Shown here: piece by piece, positions 12,747-23,740 of the stretch
Numbering within the stretch: position 1 is the first letter of the stretch
Layout of the letters: the number at the start of each line of letters is the position of its first letter
NCBI GenBank assembly: GCA_031216445.1
Contig: CM062215.1
Coordinates: 5,809,501-5,873,500 of the forward strand
Reading direction: 5' to 3'
DNA from: Lateolabrax maculatus
Lineage: Eukaryota; Chordata; Actinopteri; Acropomatiformes; Lateolabracidae
DNA length: 64,000 nt
Translations under genes and position numbers: made by a program
The notes under the pieces: model-generated
Told to the model about the DNA's origin: nothing
Databases searched by the model: none
Seen by the model: the letters and a program-made list of their open reading frames with translations, nothing else

Positions 12747-14616
12747 TGTTGGTGTTGGCTGACTATCTCCAGTCTGTTTGGTCCATTTAAGCTGCATTTA
12801 AGGACTCCCTACTAGGAGCTCTTACAAAAGAGACACAAGGTTGGTAGTTTAACTTGTCATGAAAGGCCCATTAAGTCATCAACAATTAAATTTGATAAAA
12901 AGTTTAATTCATAAAGCAACAAAAGGACTAAGGCCTAAAGAAAAGGCTGACTTTATTGCTTCCTTTTGCATTCAAATGCAACAACATGTGTGTGTAGGTG
13001 AGGAGAGGACACACATACCCATAATAACTAACAGTAGCCAACAGCAACATGTTACAACACATTGGTAGCTGAGGTATTCACTGTTTATCCAGCTCAAACC
13101 AGCAAAGCTTACATTGTAAATTCTACAGTATCTAAAGTTTTCCTCCAAAAAACACAGATCGGAACAAATCGGCTTCAATTTTAACATTTCAGAATATGAA
13201 GAGTGTTGCATTTTTAACCTTCTAAGGATATTAAACAGCAAAAAACAGGATCCTGGAATCTGTGATTTCTTTAACTGTTGTGTTATTAAAGTCACATTTT
13301 CTTCCAGGCTCCAGTGTTGTCAGATGACCAGCCCAGTTTGGAGACAGTGAAGGACGTGGATCAGCTATTGCAGCTTCTATACCCAGAATACAGTTTGCTT
13401 CAGCACTGCCTGAGGAAGAAATCATGGCGCATCTCCTCCTCCTCCTCCTCCTCCTCCTCCTCCTCCTTCTCCTCTTCCCCCTCTTTTCCCACCTCCTCGG
13501 AGAGCCCTTTGGTCCGCTCTAACGATGACGATCTGTGGGGTCAACCGAGGCAGGAGCCTCTTTACAAAGTCGACGGGACTTTGGGAGGTAAATACTGAGA
13601 TACCTCCCAGAAAGTACTAACATTCAGTTGCAATCGCTTATTTTAAAACACTACAGATATTTCACCCCAAAACCTCTAATAACAGATAAAAAACTAAGAC
13701 CTAAAAGCTCTCTTGTATTCAAATTCAGTGAGTTATGAAACAAAATGCAATTTCTTAATCACATATGTTTTCAGTCATCTTAGAGGAGATCCAGCGGACC
13801 TCATGCCAGCCCAGAGAGGTGTGTGTTGAGGTCACCAAAGAATACCCAGAATCCACCAGTCAATTCTACCTCCCTCGCTGCGTGGCGCTGCATCGGTGCG
13901 GCGGATGCTGCAACAACGAGGCCTATTACTGCGCGAACACGAGTCACGCGCTTGTCAACAAGACAGTAAGTGGCGCGGCTGGATGCTCGTCTTTCCTCCT
14001 TGTAGGGACCCTGTTTGTTTCCATGTCAGACGCTTTTGAGCACGTGAATTATTCAACACTCCCTCACATTACACGACTGCGTTGGTATTTTCTGCTCTCA
14101 CACCTCGAACTGCCTCAGAGAAGAGGACAGAAACCAATCTGCTCCTTTATGTAACAAGCTCATCTGTATCACAGCCCGCCCTACTGCTGTGGGACGCCCT
14201 TTGGCTGCAACTGGACATCGAGTCAATACAACACAATACAGTCACGAACAGTTGCACAATCTTGCAGCCATTACATCAACTTCCACACGTCAGCCACAAC
14301 ACACTTACTTGTGAACAGTAATGTTGCAATGACAGCAGTGGAGGAGGAAGAAGAAGAAGAAAAATAGAAAGTAAGACACACCTCTAACTTTCATCTTTGC
14401 TCCTGCCAGTTGATAGAGCTTTCCCCGTCCCGGATGGATCGCTCCGTCGTCATGGTAACCTTCGTCAACCACACTTCGTGCGAGTGCCTCTCCAAGCGGC
14501 CCCTTCACTCCATCATAAGACGAGCAGCGACAGATCACCTGTGAGTGAGACTGAGGGGTGACGTGTGGGTTTTGCAAACAATTCTGAGTCACTTTTCCTG
14601 TATCCATGCAGTTATA

Positions 14617-14658
<42 letters not shown>

Positions 14659-17600
14659 AGGTGCTCCCCACCCGAAGTTCCCTGTGCCTCCGGGTCATTA
14701 TGGGATCCAGTGAACTGTGTGTGTGTCACTACAGATGCCATTAACTACTCTGAGAGAGAGACCGGTAAGTGCACGAGTCACGTTGGTCAAATTATTCAGT
14801 TTCTGCTGCAAATTCAGTTCAACACTTCAGGGGTTTTGAAATAAAACATTTTTGTCATACCAAATTCTGACCTTTCTCTAATATTTGCTGGTTTTGTCGT
14901 GAAACACTGGATACTTTCAGCTCTTCTGGTCACTGAAATCAAATAAAAATCACAAGGGAACACTGCTTCATTTTAAAGAGGAACCACTGCTCCAGAGAGC
15001 AGAAAATCTTACCTCATGGGTAAAGTACTGCAGTCAGACAAGTGTTTGAACTGGGGGATGATACAGCAGCAGGTTCAGGATGGGACATCACAGACTTTAA
15101 ACCTTAAAACAAAACACAACCAGGTGAATTCAGTGAAGTGGAAATCACCTGCAGCAGGTGAGAACCTGCTCTGCAGGGGGCTTCCCTGCAGTATGGCGTG
15201 CACAAACACTCCCCAAACAGAGACAAAGATCCAGGAAGCAAATTTTATTGAAAAAATGTGATTTTAATTATAAGTGTGTTTTTAAAAAGTGGATATCGTT
15301 CCCCTTTTGCCTAGTAACTAGTGAACAGAACTGAAAACAGCTCTGAACCAGAACGCAATGTCAACCAAAATGTGGCTACACCTTAACTAAGTAGTTTTGG
15401 GATGTGAGCCAGATTTCGTTTTTCTAAAGCTCCACCGCAGCCAGATGATGATGATGATGCCTGGGCGGCAAATGAAATGATTTGAAACGACTTCCCCCGA
15501 AGGGAATGTTTATTCAACTGTAACGTGAGAAGGGAAAGTGTCTTTGTGGCATTTTACTTGTACAATCATGTAGTGAACTAAAGTGCCTTCCATCTCCAAC
15601 TTCTTTTTCTTTTTCTAATAATAAACTGGCAAACCTTACACATCACATACTTGTTGTTGAAAATAGATACCAGTGGGAAAGAATCTGAATGATTAGAAAT
15701 ACAAACACATTTTGAATAAATGAACATTTTGGAGACTTTTCCTGGGAATTGCGCTTAAAACTAATGTTTCCCACAAGAAACGTTAGTCTAATAAACGTAA
15801 ATAGAAATTGTTAACTTCTTTGGGGCTGCACCACAGGTATGTGAAAGCTCAACCGAGGACTTAAAAAAAGAACAACGGCCGGCTTCTTTGCAACTTTAAC
15901 TACTGGTGCTGTAGCTGCTTGTCTTACTGGCATCCGTGAAACAAGACTAAGAGTCTACAGCCAAGCTAGAGGCTCTATGGGGCTGTACTCAGGCACAGCA
16001 TAAACCAAAGTACTGGATAATTTACATTTTGAGCTGATGATCACCAACAATATTAGAATTTAACCTCTGGGGACCATGAATATCTGTAGTAAACTTCACA
16101 GCAATCCATCAAATAGTTGTCAAGATATCTGACTAAAAAACTAAAATGTCAACCTCATGGTGGCGCTAGATGGAAAGTCATTGGATCATCAAGTCAAAAG
16201 GATTCATCCTCTGTGGACCATGAACTTCATAGTTATCCGCTCCATAGTTTTCTAGATATTTCAGTCTGGACCAACCAACATACTGACATTGCTTAATTGT
16301 TGAATATTACTAAACACAATTGTTCACTTTCTTTTCATGTGGCTTCCAGAGGTGCTGGACTCAGGTCTGCTGGCTCTCTGTGGGCCCAACAGGGTTCTGG
16401 ATTACACAACCTGCGAGTGTATCTGCCGCAATGGACTCACCGAGGACAGCTGCGATCCAGGCTGGAAACTGGACCACAAAACCTGTAAGTACGGTTTCAG
16501 TTACTGACAAAATTTTACATTATGCTGTTTGAAAGGGAAGTACAACCTCAGAGTCTGGACCGCTGCTGGACCGCTGCTGGGCCCGGCTGGAAAGTGGAAG
16601 TCTGGGATTTTTGGAAGATGTAACGAAAGAACAAATGAATGGCTTATTGAATTAACATTGTACTTGTGCAAAGTGAAACACCACATTTGAACAATAGGTG
16701 CTCATCCCTGAAAATGGATGCCAAAAGTGCTCCTCTTTAATATGCAAAAGAGGCCTATGTATTACTTTTGCCAGGTTTCACAAGGAGCAATTTACTGTAA
16801 ATACACCAAATTGACAAGAAAGAGGCTTGTCATTCTGAAAGCAACCAGGCAAGACTGAGCCAGAAAGGATAAACACAGAGAGAGGGAAACTTAGGGAAGT
16901 GGTGTCTTACGCAAATATCTACAGTAACAAGTCAGAACCCGACCACCAAATATTTAGCCCAACAACACTGACAGATAAAGTCGGCTTTTAATGATCAAAT
17001 CACCTTTATGTTTTTGTTTCTGTCCCTGTTCCTCCTCTCAGGTGAATGCCAGTGTGAAGGTCAAGGCGAGGGGAAGTGGTGCCCCTCCGGCCAGCGGTGG
17101 GACGAGGAGCTGTGTGGCTGTGTGTGCGCCGCCGAGTGTCCCGGGAATCAGCCCCTCAACCCCGACACCTGCCTGTGTCAGTGCAGGGAGAGCCCACAGT
17201 CGTGTCTGCGGCAGGGCAAGAAGTTCAACCACAACACCTGCAGGTAGGCGTGCGCGACGGCCAGGGGTCTGTCCTCGGCAAGTGTCCATCCTACGGAAGT
17301 TTCCCTTGAGCAAAAGTTGGAATTTCTCAGCTCTGAGCTCCCTGTGGAAAGGGGTAAGCAAAGAGAAAATGTCTCCTTTGGGGGTGCGAGATTATCCCAA
17401 GTATCCACGCTGGGTCTCTGCCAACTCGATCCTTAGAATTCCCTCTGCACTGAGCCAAAAAAGCCAATAAACAAAAACAAACATTTCTTTCTCATAAACA
17501 TCTTTATCCTGCTTCTGTATTGGGAACAACACCAGTCCTGCACTTTATTACAACCTTTATTCATTCATCTTTGTTGTTGCACTGTTTGCACTTTTCTTTA

Positions 17601-19512
17601 AATCAAAGCTGCACAATACGTCACACATAAGCTGACAAAAGCTCTAAGACTGGTTTCCACGTTGCATAAAAAACAATTCATTAGAGTTATTAGTTCCTCT
17701 TTTCCTACTTCCATAAAATGAAATAAAAAAAAAATTCCATGACCACATTTCCGGAAATGTTCCAGCTGAACTGAACTGAACACTCTCGTTGCATTGCGCA
17801 AAGGTACCAACTGCCATGTGTTGGCCAGAACACACTCAAACTACTTACTAAGAGTTTTAAGAGAGCATAAAATATATCAGTGGCAATGGAGGGCAAGATG
17901 ACTATGATCAGTACATAATGTCTTAAAACATACAGCTTGCTGATAACATATGACACCATTATGTTGACACAGTTGAGCAGGTTTTTACTGCTAAACGTAT
18001 ACTTTCTTCAATGGTGATTTGTATGTGTGTGTGCTTTGATTCCCGCTGGTTATCTGGTAGTCTGTTGTTAGTGTGTCTCTCGTGCTGTTCCACACATCAC
18101 GAGTTCATTCTTTAAAGCTCAAACTCAGTGTTTTGGAACTGTTGCTAAGGACAAGACAGTTCCTGGGTTACAGAAACTTCAATTTGGAAACAACATAAAA
18201 GACATAAGTCAGAGTGTGTAGAGTCAGTACAGCAAAATCTCTAAATTCAAACTTCAAAGGCAGCGTCTCTGCGCATCAGCGCATCATGAGTTACCTGAAC
18301 CAGTGGCTTATACTGGGAGAACTGGCCCTGTCCGCTGTGCTCAGCCTGGTCGGCCCCTCGGGGTGCCATCACGGCTCTTCAGATCTGCGAGAGAAAGGGT
18401 TGAGGGAAGAGTGAGAACCAGAGCTTTGACAGAAAGGGAGTTAAGAGTGGGGGGAATCAGGCGAACTCTCGATGGACATGTCATACATTCCAAACTCGAG
18501 AAAGAAAAAAGTTCTTCCTCCACTTTCTTGCGTTCACATGTTTCCATATGGCCTTTTATGGACACAGGGTGTCCGAAACATTGGGCCGTGGTCTCGGGCC
18601 GCGTGTGCGTGTTTTGCATGCGTGTCGCGGTTCCCACAGCCAGCACGCAAGAGATCAACCTTCCCCTGACCCAAGAGGCCTGCGGGGAGACAGACAGGGA
18701 GACAGACAGGGTGAACTTGATGACAGTGAGCAGACGGGCGGCCAGGCTCGGAGACAGATGGAGTGGCAGGCACAAAGAAAAACACATGAGCCCTGATTTG
18801 AGTGATTTCTAATCGAGGCTTTACACTTGTGGGAAAGTTCACAGACGCACACACAAGTGACCTAAGGATACACAAACTTAGTGTGGATTCCAGCTCCTTA
18901 ATGCAGACGAGGCAGTATGGGACATGAAGACAACTCTTTCACTTCATTCTTTTCATCATTTTTGTCTATTTTTTTTTACGTTCGATGCAACATCTGGTCA
19001 CAGTAGGTGGTACACAGAAGACCATACACCTACTGTGATTTTGAAGAGGAAAGTTCACAGAATTTGGCCATAATCCTCCCCTCTCTGGAGGAAATACTCC
19101 CTCTTTTTCTCACACACAGAACTGTTTGATGCACGCACAAACAAAACTTGGATCAGGGTTTATCCAAAAGGGAAGTGAAGATCTGAATAATCAATAGTAG
19201 TCATGCCAAGAGAATATAATCTCCCTTGTGTAATCTTTCCATTTCTTCTGTTCCTCCTCTCAACCTCACCCTTTCTTTCCCTCCGCCCTTCTCTAAAATG
19301 CTTCTTTCTCTTCTTTTTTTTCATTCTTTTCATTTTTCTCTGTCTTTTTTCTACTCCACCTCCCTCTTTCCATCCGCCTCGCTCTTCTCCCTCTGTCTAG
19401 TTGTTACAGGTTGCCTTGCAGAAAGCCCAGACCTGTGTGCCAGACTGGTTTTTATTACAGCCACCAAGTCTGCCAGTGCATCCCCAACTACATGAGGCCT
19501 GAGTGGAATTAA
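10624..19512 (+). CDS. vegfc: Vascular endothelial growth factor C precursor
   Basis: Eight coding exons: 10624-10725, 13308-13587, 13775-13965, 14410-14540, 14661-14764, 16350-16484, 17042-17243 and 19401-19512. They encode 418 residues (human 419), with all junctions phase consistent. Order: signal peptide (1 to about 19); N-terminal propeptide with the VEGFC-like YPEY motif at 59-62; VEGF homology domain with cystine-knot cysteines from Cys138 and RCGGCC at 168-173; the SIIRR cleavage motif at the end of that domain; then the Cys-rich BR3P-type C-terminal propeptide. The C-terminal Cys motif resembles VEGFC more than VEGFD. Family knowledge: secreted ligand of VEGFR3 driving lymphangiogenesis, activated by proteolysis of both propeptides. 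Oddity: an 11-residue Ser run (77-87) encoded by TCC repeats in the N-propeptide. Confidence 0.94.
10960..11125 (+). mobile_element. Decayed Tc1/mariner-like transposase fragment
   Basis: A broken frame reads GLNPAEHL, resembling the catalytic-domain end (…DLNPxExLW…) of Tc1/mariner transposases, and the frame shifts soon after. Neither element end nor target-site duplication was identified. It is a relic within vegfc intron 1 and is not functional. Confidence 0.4.
12711..12743. repeat. AAT trinucleotide microsatellite
   Basis: About ten perfect AAT units inside vegfc intron 1. Confidence 0.85.
13434..13466 (+). repeat. In-frame TCC triplet repeat coding poly-Ser in vegfc
   Basis: Eleven uninterrupted TCC codons in vegfc exon 2 encode Ser77-Ser87. 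Further Ser codons follow after one Phe. It is a coding microsatellite and probably length-variable. Confidence 0.9.
14619..14654. repeat. GT dinucleotide microsatellite beside a vegfc acceptor
   Basis: A GT run ends only a few bases before the AG acceptor of vegfc exon 5 (exon starts at 14661). It therefore replaces the usual pyrimidine tract, and repeat length could affect splicing. Confidence 0.8.
15925..16305 (+). repeat. Interspersed teleost repeat, copy 1 (vegfc intron 5)
   Basis: The segment shares recognisable phrases with 42965-43330 (for example GGATTCATCCTCTG, and a phrase about tracts ending in GATATTTCAGT). Both belong to a family I recognise from many fish introns. I cannot assign it to a class by eye; a non-LTR retrotransposon tail is possible. 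Confidence 0.6.
17244..19400 (+). other. vegfc intron 7
   Basis: A 2.2-kb intron. It contains an open frame at 18286-18414 whose start resembles a signal peptide (see findings), short CAGA/GACA tandem units near 18690-18715, and a long pyrimidine tract (19230-19400) running into the exon 8 acceptor. No other exon of vegfc is needed here. Confidence 0.5.
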
Positions 19513-21555
19513 CAGGCAGAGGGGCAAAACTGCCGAAGCCGCCATTTATTGCCCTTCAGCATGAGGCTGGAAATGTTTCTGGCCTGCAAACAAAGGGGCT
19601 AGAAGGAGGAAGCGCCTCTTGACGGGGGGGCAGGAAGGTGGAACTACACATTTACATGTACTGGATTACAACAGACTGCAAGGAGCACTTGGAGGAGTTT
19701 TATTAATGCTGTCTGTGCCCTGGCACAAAGGAGGATGGGCGTGCTTCCCAGTGAAACAAAAAGGCCAAAACAGCCACCTGTATGTAGTAAAACTTGTAAA
19801 AGTGGAGTAATCTTAGCCAAAGAGAGAAAATGCGGAGAGGTATTTGACTCTGGGATTCTGTCCGACAGTGCCCATGTGTTGTGCCTTTTCCCCAACTCTA
19901 ATAACATGATCTTGACTGGAAGCAACCAATCGCACGCGGAGTATGAAAGCAAGAGCAGAGTGGATCAATCAGACTCTGAGGCAGCGTTCATCCCCGCTGC
20001 AGCGTGTTTGAGCAAGATATTCAACCACCGACCTGCTGCAGAGACACCGCTCGTGACTGTGTGAAATGGAAAGTGGAAAAAAATAATAACAGACCAGACT
20101 TCAAACTTTTTTTCTTTTTTTTTTTGATGAAATAAGCTGTAGGCAACTTCACACGAGATATTTGAACGGTTGAAGGATTTATTTTGCAGAAATCATGTAA
20201 TGTGATGTTGCCGGGGGCCTTATGTTCCCTCTTTTGGCTTAATGGCAATGGTATCTTTTGTTGGTCCATTCAGAGAACCAGAGGCTGTTTCCAACACTAG
20301 ATTTTAATTTCAGTGAACAGGTTGTGTATATTGTGTGAAAGGAATACTGCTGCAGCTTGTTTCTATTTAGGCTGATGATAAAAATGTCTTTTTACATAAA
20401 AGTCTTAGCTGGTGCAGATTTCCTCAGCCTTCTCATTTTTTCAAAGAGAGTGGAGGTTTAAAGCCGGACCCTGTTTAATTAAACGCTAATTTAAACACTC
20501 CCAGACAGCTATTACATCCTCCAGTTTCTACTTGCCTCTACTGTAGTGCTGCTCTTTGAAGATTTCATACATGGCTGAAACAAATCACAATTGATGGTAA
20601 CACTTGGGTACAGATCTAGATCTTCTAGTAATTTAACTTTACACACTCTAAGTAATATTATTTGTAAATATTTAAATCTTTTTCATATTTAAAACTGATA
20701 TTTTGAAAATGGAATCATGTGTAGATGTAAAATACTGTATTTAAGTCACTATCATAACTAAATATTGTTTTGGAATGAAACTATTTACATGTCTCTGTAC
20801 TCCAGCAGTTTTAATTATTATAGAGAAATATGTTTTTTAATTTTCCATTTTGCCTGCACTGCAAAAGACTCATCTTAACAGCTCATCTAGACACATATAC
20901 AGCTTTAAAATAATGATTTTAGGGCTCTAAAACACACTAAATGTGAGGATGAAGAGTTATTGCAGAAATGATTGTAGTGTTTGTGTTACATAGATGTAAA
21001 AAAATGAAATTCTTTTATCATGTTACTATTAAATATTTAAAGTAGTTTTGAAGTATTGATTAAAAGCCTTGTCGGACTGATATGTTTGTTTCCCTGTGTT
21101 GTTAATGTTGAATATTATATTTTTGGACTGTATATTGGAAGCGACAAACTTGTAAGGAGTGTAGAAAGCATCTAGTGTACGTTATAGTAAAAATACACTC
21201 TTTTAATCTTTTTATCAAGTTAAGCTTAAAATTAAAAGCTGCATTGAGAGAAGTAAATTCAAATTCCTGAAATTCTGATGGACAATACTACATCTTAAAA
21301 AACAAATTTTACATTACATGTAAAATATGTGTTATTATAGAATGTAACTCCTCTGTTTGTCGTTATTACCGCCCCACATTTCCAGAAATATAGTTCATAT
21401 AACACAATAATAATGCATAAAATGAGTTTGAAATGTGTCACTGCTCCTTTAAAAAACACTTGCATGTTAATTCTCTGGCAAGTAGAGGATGAGAAATGCA
21501 AGTTACGCTGCTCATGTTTCAAATGACAGTCCAGTGAAAAGTACCTCCACCCCTC

Positions 21556-21556
<1 letters not shown>

Positions 21557-21588
<32 letters not shown>
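21557..21588. repeat. AC dinucleotide microsatellite
   Basis: A perfect AC run of about 15 units between vegfc and znf654. Confidence 0.85.
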
Positions 21589-22391
21589 GTTGGTGGGAAC
21601 TTGACTCTTCCTGTTGTCTCCTATTTCTTCTTCTCCCTCCTCTTCAGCAGTCTCGCTCTCCCTCTGTCCGTGTCTACCACAATAAACAATATTAACTCAG
21701 ATGGAAAACAAAGAGATCGCCTTTCTGTCTGGCCCTTGTGACCGTCTGCCTGTCAAACCGCCTCGTCACTTCACTTCATCACTTGTCTGTCTGATCTTTG
21801 TCTGCATCATTATCTGATTACAGTGATTAATGGCCGAATGTAATCAGTTTTTAACAATAGAAAGTACCGGCTACCTACAATTACTTCAAGTCAGAGTGTT
21901 TTTGAACATGAATAACTGTGCCATCTGGGTTTGTATCCACTCTGGCTTCTTCACAATGACTGGCAGAAAGGGGATTTATTTCAGAGTAATGCTGTTCATA
22001 CAAATTGTGCTCAGAAAATTACCCTGAAATGTTCACAAGGTTTCAGGCAGTGAGAGTCTGAGCCTGAGGCTACACAGCTGGTGGAAATCCAGGAATGCAG
22101 CTGTGAGTTCGGCTCCTTTTAAAATCAGGAGAAATGTCATTAAATCAAATATTTTTATATGATTAAGACTTTACATTAATCAATGTAATTAAATCAAGGT
22201 AGGTTTGTAGAGGCTAAGGTTTCCCATTTTAAGTATATTTCAGATTAGCTTCTTCTTCTTTGGTCTTGATTGGCATTTTATTTCCTACTTTTGGAATAAA
22301 CTGCTCATTCCTCTGATGAAAAAAAAAAAACACTTCTCTGGTGTATTGAATACCATTATAAGGCCAACAGAAGAGATGCCATTTGAAATAT

Positions 22392-22397
22392 TTTATT
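22392..22397 (-). terminator. Candidate znf654 poly(A) signal
   Basis: TTTATT on the plus strand reads AATAAA on the minus strand, about 1.35 kb past the znf654 stop. Other hexamers cannot be excluded. Confidence 0.35.
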
Positions 22398-23740
22398 TTT
22401 TCTTCAAGAACAAAATATAAACCCGGCTCAACACCCCCTTATATAATAAGCCATTGAAACTCTTCAAATATTTACAAAAGATAGAAAATAAAACATAAAT
22501 AAATATAACTTGCTGCTGCTCATGAAAGACTGGCGCGGCCTCACTTTAAACTGCAGTTTATGACTGTTTCCTCTTTGAAGGAAGCCTAGAAGCAAACATT
22601 CACTCTAAAAGAGAAATCACAATGTTTCTATGGTCTTAGACAGTTCAGTAAAGATAAAATTGAAAAATATAAGTGTGAAAATATAATATAAGACAGAGTG
22701 TCAGCTGCTCCACTGACAGCGAATATAGGACAGAATATGATCAGTGACAGAACCCAGCAAAATATCAGTGGGATACTGGCACATTTTGTGGTTATTGCTA
22801 AAGGAAATACAGATTGATGGGTGTGATTTGAATTTCTTGCGTCAATACAGTGATAAATACAGTGGAGCAGCTTGTATAAATCCTTCTAATGCAAAAAGAG
22901 CAAACAATATCCTGTGTTTTGCAAGAGGAAAAAAAAAATAAATCTGTTAACATAATAGAGAGACTGAGATTGGCGCATACTGACCCCTACTGGTTACTCA
23001 TGGTGAGGACAAGCACAGGCCTAATCAAGTTTTATAAGAAATACCATTAGTATTTAAACAAGAATTATACATAAAAAAAAATTCCCAAAGATGATACAGC
23101 AATCTTACAGCTTTTCAAAGTTTAGACTCTTAATTATATGTAACCTTAGGATGTTAATATAGCATGATTTTTAGATGCTTCATTCGTTCATACAATCCCC
23201 AACACTTTGAGAATTTAAGCAGAAAGAAATCTGAGAAATCTTATGAGAAGAGTGCAAAAAGCAAACAATAGCATTTTATGGCTTACAGATGTGAAAAATA
23301 TGTTTCCTAGTGATAGCAGGAGCAGCCTTGTCATCTTGCGTCAGTTTTTTTTTTTTTTTTTTCTTCACAGCTTTCAACAGTCCAGTCTTTAAGCCACTTG
23401 CTTCATCTCCATACCAGGTGACGCAGCTGGAAACAGCACGGCGGTTCCAGAGCAGGCACTTCAGTACTATCTGTCTGACTGGGATTCAGTTCAGTTATCT
23501 TGTATTGATTGGCTAAGTTCATGTGTTCTGCATTACAGGCACATGCTGCAGCAAGAGTCAGGTGACCCTCTCAGTGTAAAAAAAATCTCCAGATGCACGA
23601 CTTGTTGCCCAGAGTTGTGAACACGTCATCAGAGAGCATTGAGCCGTTGAGGTGTGATCCATCCAGGGGCTCAATGCAGGTCCACAGGTCAGTCTAATAT
23701 TTGTCTAAATGTCAATTCACTTTGACTTAAGAGGAAATGT

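Larger units (their letters stand above)
10726..13307 (+). other. vegfc intron 1
   Basis: A 2.6-kb intron holding a decayed transposase-like fragment (about 10960-11125) and an AAT/ATA trinucleotide microsatellite (about 12711-12743). I see no other exon. Confidence 0.6.
19513..23740. other. vegfc 3' UTR and vegfc-znf654 convergent intergenic region
   Basis: The two genes converge here. vegfc probably has a long AT-rich 3' UTR; candidate hexamers include AATAAA at 21681-21686. On the minus strand the znf654 3' UTR may run to the TTTATT at 22392-22397. An AC microsatellite lies near 21557-21588. I see no further coding exon. Confidence 0.5.

Noticed and set aside
17038..17361. Minus-strand open frame opposite vegfc exon 7
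   Set aside because: Antisense shadow of a GC-rich coding exon with no exon signals of its own.
18341..18875. Overlapping frames of 110-170 codons on both strands in vegfc intron 7
   Set aside because: They include short tandem CAGA/GACA units and show no recognisable domain; only the signal-peptide-like start is kept as a finding.
10624..19512. VEGFD as alternative identity
   Set aside because: The YPEY propeptide motif, the CPxNQPLNP motif and the C-terminal CYRxPC pattern match VEGFC; VEGFD lacks them.
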